In this document: positions 1-5,576 of the stretch, one piece after another | How positions within the stretch are numbered: position 1 is the stretch's first letter | Layout of the letters: each line of letters begins with the position of its first letter | From: Pseudomonadota bacterium | GTDB lineage: Bacteria > Pseudomonadota > Gammaproteobacteria > Burkholderiales > Burkholderiaceae_F | NCBI GenBank assembly: GCA_023443095.1 | Contig: JAEZVV010000091.1 | Location: 1 to 9,740 of the forward strand | Reading direction: 5' to 3' | DNA length: 9,740 bases | Notes under the pieces: model-generated | The model's input: only the letters and a program-made list of their open reading frames with translations | Database searches by the model: none | What the model was told of the DNA's origin: nothing | Translations under genes and position numbers: made by a program

Positions 1-2
1 CC

Positions 3-1310
3 GCTCACGCGGCCGAAAAGGGCCTGAAGGTCGTCGTGCTCGAAAAGATGCCGACCGTCGGCGGCTCGAGCATCATCTGCGGCGGCGGTTCGGCTTTTGC
101 CGGCACCGATCTGCAGAAGAAGCAGGGCATCAAAGACTCCGCCGAGCTGCTGTACAAAGACATCATGGAAACCGGAGGCAACGTCAACGAGCCTGACGTG
201 GTGCGTGCCTTCTGCGATCACCAGCTCGAGGTCTACAACTGGTTCATGTCGCACGGCGGCAAATACAACTCCGAACACATGACCGGCTCGGCCAGCGTCA
301 AGCGCAACGTCCAGCTCGACCCGCCCAGCATCATCAACGGCTTGCGCGACTACGCCACCAAGAACGGCGTCAAGATCATGACCCGCACCGCCGCCGAACG
401 CCTGGCCTACGACGACAAGACCAAGACCATCGTCGGTGTCTTCGCCAAGCGCGGCAACAAAACCATGAGCTTGCGCGGCAAACGCGGCGTGCTGCTTGCC
501 TCCGGCGGTTTTGCCCGCAACAAGAAGATGCTGGCTCAATACGTGCCGCGCATGGCCAACACCTTGACGATTTGCGGTCTCGGCTCCGACGGCGACGGCC
601 TGAAAATGGCCCAGGCCTATGGCTGCGACATCGCCGACATGCCTTACATCAAGGCGACTTTCGCCTTCAACACCCAGCCCACCACGATCAGCGACTCGGC
701 CTACCCCTACTGGCGCGGCGGCATCGTCGTCAACAAGGCGGGCAAGCGTTTTGTCAACGAGTCCATCCCTAAGAAGGACGTGGGCGACTACGTGCTCGAA
801 CAGGAAGGCGGCATCGGTTATTGCATCTACGACGAACCGATCCGGCAGGAATCGCTGAAGGCGGAGCGCAACAACGGCAGCGTGTTGCAGAGCGAAGAAC
901 GCGGCCTGGTGTTCAAGGGCAGCACGATCCGCGAGGCAGCGCAAAAGGCCGGGCTGAATCCCGACGTGGTCGAGGCGACGGTGGCCCAATACAACAAGGA
1001 CGTTGCAGCCGGCAAGGATTCCCTCTTCGGCCGTACCAACCAGGCCGGCAAGGTGGGGGCTCTGCTCAAGATCGAGAACGGACCTTTCTACGTGTTCCCG
1101 GGCACGGCCGTCCTGCTCGCCACGTATTGCGGCGTCAAGATCAACGGCAAGACCGAGGTCATCGACGTCTTCGGCAACAAAATCAAGGGCCTGTACGCAG
1201 CCGGCGAAGTCACCGGCGGTTTCCACGGCAAGACCTACTTGTCAGCCACCGCGTTCAACAAGGGACTGGTCTTCGGCTACATCGCTGCCAATAGCGTCCT
1301 GAAAGCCTAA
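3..1310 (+). CDS. FAD-dependent oxidoreductase, flavocytochrome c/fumarate reductase-like (5' truncated)
   Basis: The frame is open from the window edge, so the gene starts upstream; 435 codons and a TAA stop are visible. The first residues (AHAAEKGLKVVVLEKMPTVG) are the second half of an FAD-binding Rossmann motif of the FAD_binding_2 family; the GxGxxG itself lies outside. The C-terminus has the FAD-contacting GLYAAGEVTGGFHG signature of flavocytochrome c fumarate reductases, and GKRFVNE (about residues 240-250 of the visible part) also fits. Aligned by eye to remembered Shewanella Fcc3, most catalytic positions differ: the TTRD arginine reads PKKD, the HHTMGG histidine region reads LATYCG, and the GANRLGG arginine region reads GKTYLSA. 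Only the substrate arginine in WRGG seems kept. It is thus probably not a true fumarate reductase but a relative acting on another unsaturated substrate. The GKTY...VFGYIAA tail also recalls 3-ketosteroid dehydrogenases. Signal peptide, haem or FMN domains cannot be judged because the N-terminus is missing. Confidence 0.85.
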   Translation, partial: AHAAEKGLKVVVLEKMPTVGGSSIICGGGSAFAGTDLQKKQGIKDSAELLYKDIMETGGNVNEPDVVRAFCDHQLEVYNWFMSHGGKYNSEHMTGSASVKRNVQLDPPSIINGLRDYATKNGVKIMTRTAAERLAYDDKTKTIVGVFAKRGNKTMSLRGKRGVLLASGGFARNKKMLAQYVPRMANTLTICGLGSDGDGLKMAQAYGCDIADMPYIKATFAFNTQPTTISDSAYPYWRGGIVVNKAGKRFVNESIPKKDVGDYVLEQEGGIGYCIYDEPIRQESLKAERNNGSVLQSEERGLVFKGSTIREAAQKAGLNPDVVEATVAQYNKDVAAGKDSLFGRTNQAGKVGALLKIENGPFYVFPGTAVLLATYCGVKINGKTEVIDVFGNKIKGLYAAGEVTGGFHGKTYLSATAFNKGLVFGYIAANSVLKA

Positions 1311-1328
1311 AAAGTCCAAGCGCATCAG

Positions 1329-1364
1329 CACGCGAAAGGCTCACCACCTTTCGCGTGTTTTTTT
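1329..1364 (+). terminator. Rho-independent terminator of the FAD oxidoreductase gene
   Basis: A perfect 11-bp stem (CACGCGAAAGG at 1329-1339 with CCTTTCGCGTG at 1347-1357), a 7-nt loop and a run of seven T. It starts 18 bp after the TAA and stops just before the end of the convergent yjiG gene. The opposite strand has no U-tract, so it acts mainly on + transcripts. Confidence 0.93.
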
Positions 1365-1365
1365 C

Positions 1366-1845
1366 TCACAGCCAGGCCACGAGGACCCGCATCAGACTCA
1401 TGGCAAGAAGCGCGTTGGCAATACAGATCGCCATCATCGGCAGCCAGTAGGCGCGGGCAACCCGCGCGGTTCCCAGCACCCGGTTGGCAAACTGGATCAG
1501 CGCCCCCATCAGGTATATCGCCGGCGTCAGTATGCTGACCTGGAGCGCGTCCAGCTGACCGGCAGCGAACAGACCGACGATGGTTCCCGCCGCACCGCTG
1601 ATGCTCAGGGCAGCCGCGACCAGGACCATCGCCGCTTCGCCGGGCAGGCCCCACCACCCCATGATCGGCCCCAGACCCCGACCGATCAGACTCAATCCAC
1701 CCGACACCGACAAGGCCTGGATCAGAACAAAGGCCAGGACCACCCCCGGCAGGATGGTGTTAAGCGCTATCGTCAGGCCACGTCGCGCACCGGCCTGGAA
1801 ACACTCGACCAGTGCCGCGCAATCTTCCCAGCGCGAGCGCGTCAC
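1366..1845 (-). CDS. yjiG: YjiG family inner-membrane protein (Gate/nucleoside recognition domain)
   Basis: 159 aa, close to the roughly 153 aa of E. coli YjiG, which it resembles along its length: an N-terminal GARRGLTIA segment, ILPGVVLAFVLIQAL (first membrane span), WWGLPGEAAMVL (the Gate-domain PGEA motif, about residues 65-75), an AIYLMGALIQ segment and a C-terminal hydrophobic span. About four to five membrane segments are visible. Its ATG overlaps the stop of the upstream yjiH-like gene by 4 bp (ATGA), which implies translational coupling and probably a two-subunit membrane complex. Gate-domain proteins are thought to be transporters or transport regulators; the substrate of YjiG/YjiH is not established. 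The terminator hairpin of the convergent gene begins directly beyond its stop codon. Confidence 0.88.
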   Translation of the reverse strand: MTRSRWEDCAALVECFQAGARRGLTIALNTILPGVVLAFVLIQALSVSGGLSLIGRGLGPIMGWWGLPGEAAMVLVAAALSISGAAGTIVGLFAAGQLDALQVSILTPAIYLMGALIQFANRVLGTARVARAYWLPMMAICIANALLAMSLMRVLVAWL

Positions 1846-2483
1846 CGCCGCCGCCTGCTCAAGCTGAAATAAAGCCGCAAGCCATTAGCGCCGACAAACT
1901 TGAAAATCAGGATCACCAGCAGAGGAACGGCAACCGGAACCGCCAGGAGAGGGAAAAGAATGGGGCCACTGCTGAAGAAATTGATGAGTGGTCCGCTGGC
2001 GGAAAACTGCCACATCGCAAGCACGGTGAGCTGGTCTTCGTCGATCTGGCCCTGCTCCGCCATACCCCGCGTCATCACGGCCGCCGCGTCGGTCGATTGA
2101 AGCGAGCTGACCATGATCACCGCGCTTTCCCCTGGCAGGCCCAGCATCTTCTGCAGATAAGGGGACAGCAGCCGGCGCGCCACCTCGAAAGCCCCGCCGC
2201 GCTCGATCAGGGCGATTGCCCCCAGCGCCAGCATCACCGCCGGCACCAGCTGCAAGCCCAGCACCAGCCCGGCGCTGGCGCCAAAGCTGCCATGGCCGGC
2301 GAAGTTGGACAGACACCCCGCACCCGCGTCGATGCAACCAAAACGCCCGGCCAAGGTATTGAAATCGAAGGCCCGCAGCCAGGCCCAGTTCCCGCTCGCC
2401 GACTGGAATATCCCTGAGAAAAATAGAATCGCGAACGCCAGCGAGAGATATGCTTTCCAGGTCAGCCGCTCTTCGCTTTCCAT
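1842..2483 (-). CDS. yjiH: YjiH family inner-membrane protein (Gate/nucleoside recognition domain)
   Basis: 213 aa. Hydrophobic spans lie near residues 10-28, 70-93 and 180-205, with a GLPGESAVIMVSSLQSTDAA motif in the middle that marks the Gate (nucleoside recognition) domain. In E. coli the partner genes are likewise adjacent in the order yjiH-yjiG. Here the two overlap by 4 bp, so they are surely one transcript. The ATG at 2481-2483 has only a weak ribosome-binding sequence (GTGGAAA just upstream). A basic C-terminal tail (RRRR) is probably cytoplasmic. The likely role is one half of a heteromeric membrane transporter or channel-like complex of unknown substrate. The family call rests on motif and arrangement; it is somewhat less certain than for yjiG. 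Confidence 0.82.
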   Translation of the reverse strand: MESEERLTWKAYLSLAFAILFFSGIFQSASGNWAWLRAFDFNTLAGRFGCIDAGAGCLSNFAGHGSFGASAGLVLGLQLVPAVMLALGAIALIERGGAFEVARRLLSPYLQKMLGLPGESAVIMVSSLQSTDAAAVMTRGMAEQGQIDEDQLTVLAMWQFSASGPLINFFSSGPILFPLLAVPVAVPLLVILIFKFVGANGLRLYFSLSRRRR

Positions 2484-2528
2484 TTTCCACTACCGCCGAC
2501 AAGGGGCGCGTCCGAAAATCAATGTTCC

Positions 2529-2558
2529 AGTATAAATTTGGCACCAAAAAAGTTTGAA
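2529..2558 (-). promoter_or_regulatory. Candidate promoter for yjiHG
   Basis: The 2521-2580 stretch is AT-rich (about 40% GC). On the minus strand it carries a good -10-like TATACT (2529-2534) with a poor -35-like TTCAAA (2553-2558) 18 bp upstream. It lies about 45 bp before the yjiH ATG. Only the -10 is convincing. Confidence 0.35.
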
Positions 2559-2656
2559 CAGGGATTACACCTGCCCTGGTATGCTTCGTGGCGATAAGCG
2601 GGAGTAATTCAGCCTCCGGCACTAATATCTGTTCTAGAGACGCGCATCGTTAACAA

Positions 2657-2687
2657 ACAAGCCCCGCCCTTTCAGGGCGGGGCTTGT
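2657..2687 (-). terminator. Hairpin terminator downstream of the yjhX-GNAT module
   Basis: A perfect 14-bp stem (ACAAGCCCCGCCCT at 2657-2670 with its complement at 2674-2687) around a TTC loop. Read on the minus strand it starts 15 bp after the GNAT stop codon and continues into a moderately T-rich TTGTTAA, so it most likely ends the yjhX-GNAT transcript. The + side has no T-tract. Confidence 0.8.
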
Positions 2688-2702
2688 CACCGGATTTAAG
2701 AA

Positions 2703-3209
2703 CTAACAGACGGCTTCGAAAGCGGGATGGAACACCGCCTCCCCAAGGGGGCGGTCTTCACCGAAAGGCAGGGCGAGGAAATAGACCGGCGGAACCCCGG
2801 GCGTAGCCAGCCCCGGCCAAGCTCTGAAGCCAAAACGCCTGTAGTAAGCCGGATCACCCACGAGCACGCAACCCGCGCTCCCCATGGCCCGCAGCCGAGC
2901 CAGCCCGTCGAGTATGAGGCGCGAACCTACGCCCTGACCCTGCCAATCGGGCAACACCGAGACCGGGCCAAGTCCGTACCAGTCACCGGCCGCCAGCGAG
3001 ATGTCGACCGGAGAAAACGCGACATGGCCCACGAGTTTTTCTCCGTCCACCGCCACCAGCGAAAGACTCAACTGCCCCGCTCGCCGCAGAGCATGAACGA
3101 TGAACTGCTCGGTGTGGCTGGAGTACTCCATGTCCGCGAACGCCAGGCGGGTCAGCCGGGCGATGGCATCGACGTCGGCGCTTTCTTCTTCGCGCAAGAT
3201 GATATGCAT
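2703..3209 (-). CDS. GNAT family N-acetyltransferase, YhbS/YjhQ-like
   Basis: 168 aa from the ATG at 3207-3209, which has an AGGA ribosome-binding site six bases upstream; the open frame runs further upstream, but that part overlaps yjhX and has no similar support. The GNAT fold is visible: an N-terminal LREEESADVDAIARLTRLAF helix region, a central GHVAFSPVDIS strand, and acetyl-CoA motif A (GLGPVSVLPDWQGQGVGSRLI, with QGQGVG at residues 90-95), then GDPAYYRRFGF, typical of the YhbS subgroup (about 167 aa). It would transfer an acetyl group from acetyl-CoA to an amine; the target is unknown. It lies 56 bp after yjhX on the same strand. In E. coli the gene after yjhX is yjhQ, a GNAT protein that neutralises the YjhX toxin, so the context suggests an antitoxin role. 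That is inference; it could also be an ordinary acetyltransferase. Confidence 0.9.
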   Translation of the reverse strand: MHIILREEESADVDAIARLTRLAFADMEYSSHTEQFIVHALRRAGQLSLSLVAVDGEKLVGHVAFSPVDISLAAGDWYGLGPVSVLPDWQGQGVGSRLILDGLARLRAMGSAGCVLVGDPAYYRRFGFRAWPGLATPGVPPVYFLALPFGEDRPLGEAVFHPAFEAVC

Positions 3210-3265
3210 GATGTTCCTAGGCTTGAGGGCCTGTCGCTCGGCCCGAAAATGGATGCGGCCGGCCG

Positions 3266-3523
3266 TCAGCGATTGTTCAGTTGAGGCCGGACCGCGCGCA
3301 GACCGGCGCGGTTGATCTCGTACGGGCGGCTCCCGACAGAGCGAATCAAACGCTTCGCTTTGAGCTTGATAAAAACGGCAAGCGTGCAGTCGGACAAAAC
3401 CATCCCTTCGCGGGTATGGCATTCGGCTGCAATGAGGCGGAAGTCGGCGTCACGCAGCAGGACGATGCGGCCGCCCTGGGCAAGCGCATGAAGCGTGCGC
3501 TGTTCCGGTTTTGAAATGTTCAT
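3266..3523 (-). CDS. yjhX: YjhX/TopAI family toxin (topoisomerase I inhibitor, UPF0386)
   Basis: 85 aa, the same length as E. coli YjhX. The N-terminus MNISKPEQRTLHALAQGG, the central ECHTREGMVLSDCTLAVF and the tail ending RPQLNNR match remembered E. coli YjhX closely throughout. YjhX (TopAI) binds DNA topoisomerase I and blocks its relaxation activity; the adjacent GNAT protein YjhQ relieves toxicity. The start chosen is the ATG at 3521-3523 because it gives the family N-terminus; a TTG ten codons upstream has no support. There is no Shine-Dalgarno sequence before the ATG, and the initiation region can pair with a segment about 100 nt upstream (3638-3662), which suggests tight translational control. 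The gene lies in a stretch of reduced GC, consistent with acquisition as an accessory module. Confidence 0.92.
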   Translation of the reverse strand: MNISKPEQRTLHALAQGGRIVLLRDADFRLIAAECHTREGMVLSDCTLAVFIKLKAKRLIRSVGSRPYEINRAGLRAVRPQLNNR

Positions 3524-3662
3524 GTTGGAAGCAGTAATCAAGGCGTGTATCAACGAGCCACCGCTTAGACGGCCGACTCGAGCTTGGTACGCGTCGATAA
3601 CCCAACAACTCTGCCGAGGCGGAGTTCAGGGCTATCGGATTACTGCAATCTCCAACATAAAC
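3518..3662 (-). promoter_or_regulatory. yjhX mRNA leader: long-range hairpin that sequesters the start codon
   Basis: The segment 3522-3539 (ATGTTGGA, A, GCAGTAATC on +) is the inverted copy of 3638-3658 (GATTACTGC, AATC, TCCAACAT on +). In the minus-strand RNA, 3651-3662 pairs with 3518-3529 over 12 bp including one U-G pair, then a 1x4 internal loop, then 9 more pairs (3638-3646 with 3531-3539). The yjhX AUG lies inside the helix. Between the arms sits a second nested hairpin directly abutting the first arm: CGATA/TATCG and CCC/GGG outside AACTC-t-GCC/GGC-g-GAGTT (3595-3637). This gives a branched leader structure. The pairing is seen directly; the regulatory role is inferred. Confidence 0.65.
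3632..3658 (-). CDS. Candidate leader peptide of yjhX (MLEIAVIR)
   Basis: ATG TTG GAG ATT GCA GTA ATC CGA TAG: eight codons, preceded by CCAGGTTT, a weak AGGT ribosome-binding sequence with rather short spacing. The reading frame coincides almost exactly with the RNA arm (3638-3658) that can pair with the yjhX start region, so a ribosome on it would melt that helix. E. coli topAI is controlled by a translated leader ORF (toiL) that senses ribosome-targeting antibiotics; this could be a functional counterpart. No sequence similarity to toiL is claimed, and so short an ORF could occur by chance. Confidence 0.4.
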   Translation of the reverse strand: MLEIAVIR

Positions 3663-3688
3663 CTGGATAGAAATGGCTAGGGAAGTGA

Positions 3689-3703
3689 CTTGCCGAAGGC
3701 AAG
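3689..3703 (-). other. Small hairpin near the 5' end of the yjhX leader
   Basis: CTTGCC-GAA-GGCAAG (reads CTTGCCTTCGGCAAG on the minus strand) is a 6-bp stem with a tight 3-nt loop. If transcription begins at the candidate promoter just upstream, this would cap or stabilise the 5' end of the yjhX mRNA. A T-run follows on + (3712-3716), but eight bases from the stem, so it is a poor terminator for that strand. Confidence 0.4.
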
Positions 3704-3711
3704 CGGATCCG

Positions 3712-3740
3712 TTTTTATTCCTGACAGCAGGAAACTGCAA
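3712..3740 (-). promoter_or_regulatory. Candidate yjhX promoter with a palindrome filling the spacer
   Basis: On the minus strand TTGCAG (3735-3740) and TAAAAA (3712-3717) are separated by exactly 17 bp. Both hexamers are weak matches (3/6 and 4/6). The spacer contains a perfect inverted repeat, TTCCTG-N4-CAGGAA (3718-3733), a natural position for a repressor. This would give a leader of about 180 nt before the yjhX ATG. Confidence 0.35.
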
Positions 3741-3838
3741 CCCATAAGTTCCCTTAAGCACGGCTAGGCGGCCGAACTTGTTGTTTCTGGTCATCCCCTT
3801 TTCTTGCACAACTACAACTGACTGCACACAGCGGTATC

Positions 3839-3883
3839 CGGCACCCGGCGTTCGAGGCCGAACTCTTTGCTCATGCGGCCGCG
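3839..3883 (-). pseudogene. Relic of an aspartate/glutamate racemase family gene
   Basis: Fifteen consecutive codons read RGRMSKEFGLERRVP on the minus strand and align in frame with RGRMSQEFGIECLVP (residues 135-149) of the intact racemase at 7164-7859, with 41 of 45 nucleotides identical. Just upstream a weaker match (ACC-AAG-CAG-GAT for the intact ACC-ATG-GAA-CAG-GAC) is out of frame through small deletions, and a TAG stop follows eight codons downstream. Neither end of the gene is present, so this is a decayed fragment left by recombination or deletion. Confidence 0.55.
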
Positions 3884-3971
3884 CTGCATCCTGCTTGGTC
3901 GCCGCTTCGCGACCGGATGCGTATTGCCCGCGACATCGCGCACCGCGCACTCAAGCCGCGCTCATCGCGAC

Positions 3972-3999
3972 AAAAAAAGGGCGGCCCCGTGAGCCGCCC
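3972..3999 (-). terminator. Rho-independent terminator of the MFS-tautomerase operon
   Basis: GGGCGGC (3979-3985) pairs with GCCGCCC (3993-3999) around a 7-nt loop. On the minus strand the stem is followed by seven T (3972-3978). It lies about 40 bp after the tautomerase stop codon. Confidence 0.9.
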
Positions 4000-4040
4000 C
4001 TTGTCCAGCACTACAGCCTCTCAGCCACAGCCCGCCCGCA

Positions 4041-4244
4041 TCAACTGCCTCGCGCTCGCCTCACCGTGACGGTTTCTCCGCCTATGCCCCAGTTGTCGGT
4101 ATCGACCTCGTCGATCACGACCACCGTCGTCGCGGGGTTCTTGCCAAGGATGTCGCGCAGCAGCGCGGTCGCCCCTTCGATCAGCCGCGCCTTTTGTTCG
4201 GCCGTTGCGCCTTCGCGCGTGATCTTGATGTTGACGTAAGGCAT
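4041..4244 (-). CDS. 4-oxalocrotonate tautomerase family protein
   Basis: 67 aa, the usual size of the small tautomerases. The ATG at 4242-4244 has CAGGAG seven bases upstream and gives the required second residue proline (MPYVNIKITREG), which becomes the N-terminal catalytic base after Met removal. The GATAEQKARLIEGAT helix and the NWGIGGE turn near residue 52 are family hallmarks. Members catalyse keto-enol tautomerisation, often in aromatic meta-cleavage pathways, and work as oligomers. By eye the two arginines of canonical 4-OT (positions 11 and 39) are not at the matching places and the active-site Phe50 is Trp, so the substrate is probably not 2-hydroxymuconate. It follows the MFS transporter by 22 bp in one operon, suggesting both handle the same imported compound. 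Confidence 0.9.
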   Translation of the reverse strand: MPYVNIKITREGATAEQKARLIEGATALLRDILGKNPATTVVVIDEVDTDNWGIGGETVTVRRARGS

Positions 4245-4266
4245 GTCTTTGCTCCTGTTGATGAAA

Positions 4267-5472
4267 TCAGCCCAGCCGTTCGACACGGCGCGAAACCTCG
4301 AATAGAGCCGCGCCCGCCAGCAGCGCGGCGGCGGCGGCGAGGACCGGAATGCGGAAGTCTTCCCCCCGCCCCAGCAGCGCCACCAGGGCGGGGCCGGCGA
4401 TCTGACCGCCACCGTACAAGGCGGTGATCAAGCCGATCCGGCGCGCGCTGCGCTCGGGGTCGGGCACCCGGGCCAGCCATTGCGCCAGGCCGGCGATGCC
4501 CATGAAAGTGCCGCCAAGCAACACGGCGCCGATCAAGGCGGCCGGGGTTCCCGCCACCAGCACCGGCAGCGCAACCCCCACGGCCTGCAGCAAAGTGCAG
4601 GTTATCAGCGCCGGGTAACTGCCCCAGCGCGAAGCCAGCCACATCCACAAAACCGTCGCCGGCATTGCCGCCAGGCCGACCAGCAGCCAGCCGCCCAGGG
4701 CTGAATCCGCGGTCTCGCCCCCGCGCAGCATCAGGGGCAGGAAAGTCATGTTGACGATGTAACCGAAGCCGGCGACGCCATAAGCCGCCGCCAGCCAGCC
4801 CAGCGGCCGATCCGCGGCCGCGCCGCGGTCGATCGCGGCGGCCTCGTGCGCCGACAAGGCCAAGCGGCCCGCCGGCACCAGGCGGCTTGCCGAGGCCAGC
4901 GCCGCAACGGCCGCGATGGCACCCAGGCCATACCAGCCTTCGGCGGCGCTGCCGTGACCGAGCATGGCCTGCGCCACCAGGGCCGAAACGGCGATGCCCG
5001 CCCCCACGCCGAGGTAGTGCACTCCGCTCCAGCCCGCCCCGCCCAGTTCCGCCAGGCGCCGCAAGACGATTCCGGTCGAATAGACGTAGACGAAGGCGCT
5101 GGCCACGCCGGCCAGTCCGCGCACGCCGCACCACACGGCCAGGCCAAGGTCGAGCTGCCCCATCGCCCCCATGACCCAGGTGGTGGACACGCTCACCACC
5201 AGGCCGATCAGCAGGCGGCGCGACGAGTCGGCGCGGCGGCTCAACGCCGCCCACACCGCGCCGAGCAGGTAACCCAGGTAGTTGGCCGCCGCCAGGAGCG
5301 CGCCGTCGTGGACCGTCAGCCAGCCCTGTTCGTGCATCTGCGGCAACAAGGCGGTGTAGCCGAAGCGGCCGATTCCCATGGCCAGCAGCAGGGCCAGCAG
5401 GCCCGCCGCCAGCAAGCCGCCCAGCGAACGGGCGGGGATCGGGACCACGCCCGTCGGGTGTTCGGACCTCAT
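4267..5472 (-). CDS. YbfB/YjiJ family MFS transporter
   Basis: 401 aa, very hydrophobic, with about 12 predicted membrane spans, the normal size for this family (MFS_4). The diagnostic first-span motif GIGRFGYTALLPQM occupies residues 33-46, followed by DGALLAAANYLGYLLGA in the second span. The mid-loop (around residues 205-225) is hydrophilic, separating two six-span halves. The cargo is unknown for most members. The ATG at 5470-5472 is preceded by AAGAG four bases away. The gene is divergent from a LysR regulator across 104 bp and followed closely by a tautomerase gene; this regulator-transporter-enzyme layout suggests uptake or export of a small organic acid or aromatic metabolite under LysR control. 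Confidence 0.92.
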   Translation of the reverse strand: MRSEHPTGVVPIPARSLGGLLAAGLLALLLAMGIGRFGYTALLPQMHEQGWLTVHDGALLAAANYLGYLLGAVWAALSRRADSSRRLLIGLVVSVSTTWVMGAMGQLDLGLAVWCGVRGLAGVASAFVYVYSTGIVLRRLAELGGAGWSGVHYLGVGAGIAVSALVAQAMLGHGSAAEGWYGLGAIAAVAALASASRLVPAGRLALSAHEAAAIDRGAAADRPLGWLAAAYGVAGFGYIVNMTFLPLMLRGGETADSALGGWLLVGLAAMPATVLWMWLASRWGSYPALITCTLLQAVGVALPVLVAGTPAALIGAVLLGGTFMGIAGLAQWLARVPDPERSARRIGLITALYGGGQIAGPALVALLGRGEDFRIPVLAAAAALLAGAALFEVSRRVERLG

Positions 5473-5525
5473 GAACTCTTGCGTCTCCAGGGAACTCGAG
5501 GGCCAAGGCTAAACGCAAGCCTTGT

Positions 5526-5559
5526 TCTATAAAAATGATTTATTGTGATTCATAAAATC
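5526..5559. promoter_or_regulatory. Divergent promoter region with candidate LysR operator
   Basis: The only AT-rich block in the 104-bp divergent gap. It holds an imperfect palindrome GATTTAT-N8-ATAAAATC (5537-5559), in keeping with the T-N11-A operators of LysR regulators, and an overlapping ATAAA-N5-TTTAT. TAAAAT (5553-5558) could be the -10 for the LysR gene, and TATAGA on the minus strand (5526-5531) that of the transporter. No good -35 is seen for either, which suits an activator-dependent promoter. Confidence 0.5.
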
Positions 5560-5576
5560 GCGTTTGGAGAACTGCC

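Larger units (their letters stand above)
3524..4040. other. 517-bp stretch with no intact gene
   Basis: From left to right it holds the yjhX leader and candidate promoter (3524-3740), about 100 bp with nothing recognised, the racemase relic (3839-3883), a segment with no assignable function (3884-3971) and the tautomerase terminator (3972-3999). GC falls to about 53% over 3541-3780 by hand count, well below the neighbouring genes. A minus frame open across 3450-3950 has no family resemblance and overlaps yjhX, so it is not called a gene. Confidence 0.7.

Noticed and set aside
3210..3422. Upstream extension of the GNAT gene by 71 codons
   Set aside because: It overlaps yjhX and shows no GNAT sequence; the internal ATG at 3209 has a good ribosome-binding site and gives the family length.
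3689..3717. Possible + strand terminator (CTTGCC hairpin followed by T5)
   Set aside because: The stem is only 6 bp, is separated from the T-run by eight bases, and no + strand gene ends upstream of it.
3450..3950. 166-codon open frame on the minus strand through the yjhX leader
   Set aside because: It overlaps yjhX out of frame, crosses the racemase relic, has no family resemblance, and its translation reads like non-coding sequence. A possible ATG at 3794 has GGGG directly against it rather than a spaced ribosome-binding site.
3841..3970. + strand reading of the racemase-relic region (AELFAHAAALHPAWSPLRDR)
   Set aside because: It looks protein-like, but runs into the terminator without a stop, has no start, and its best nucleotide match is antisense to a genuine racemase gene.
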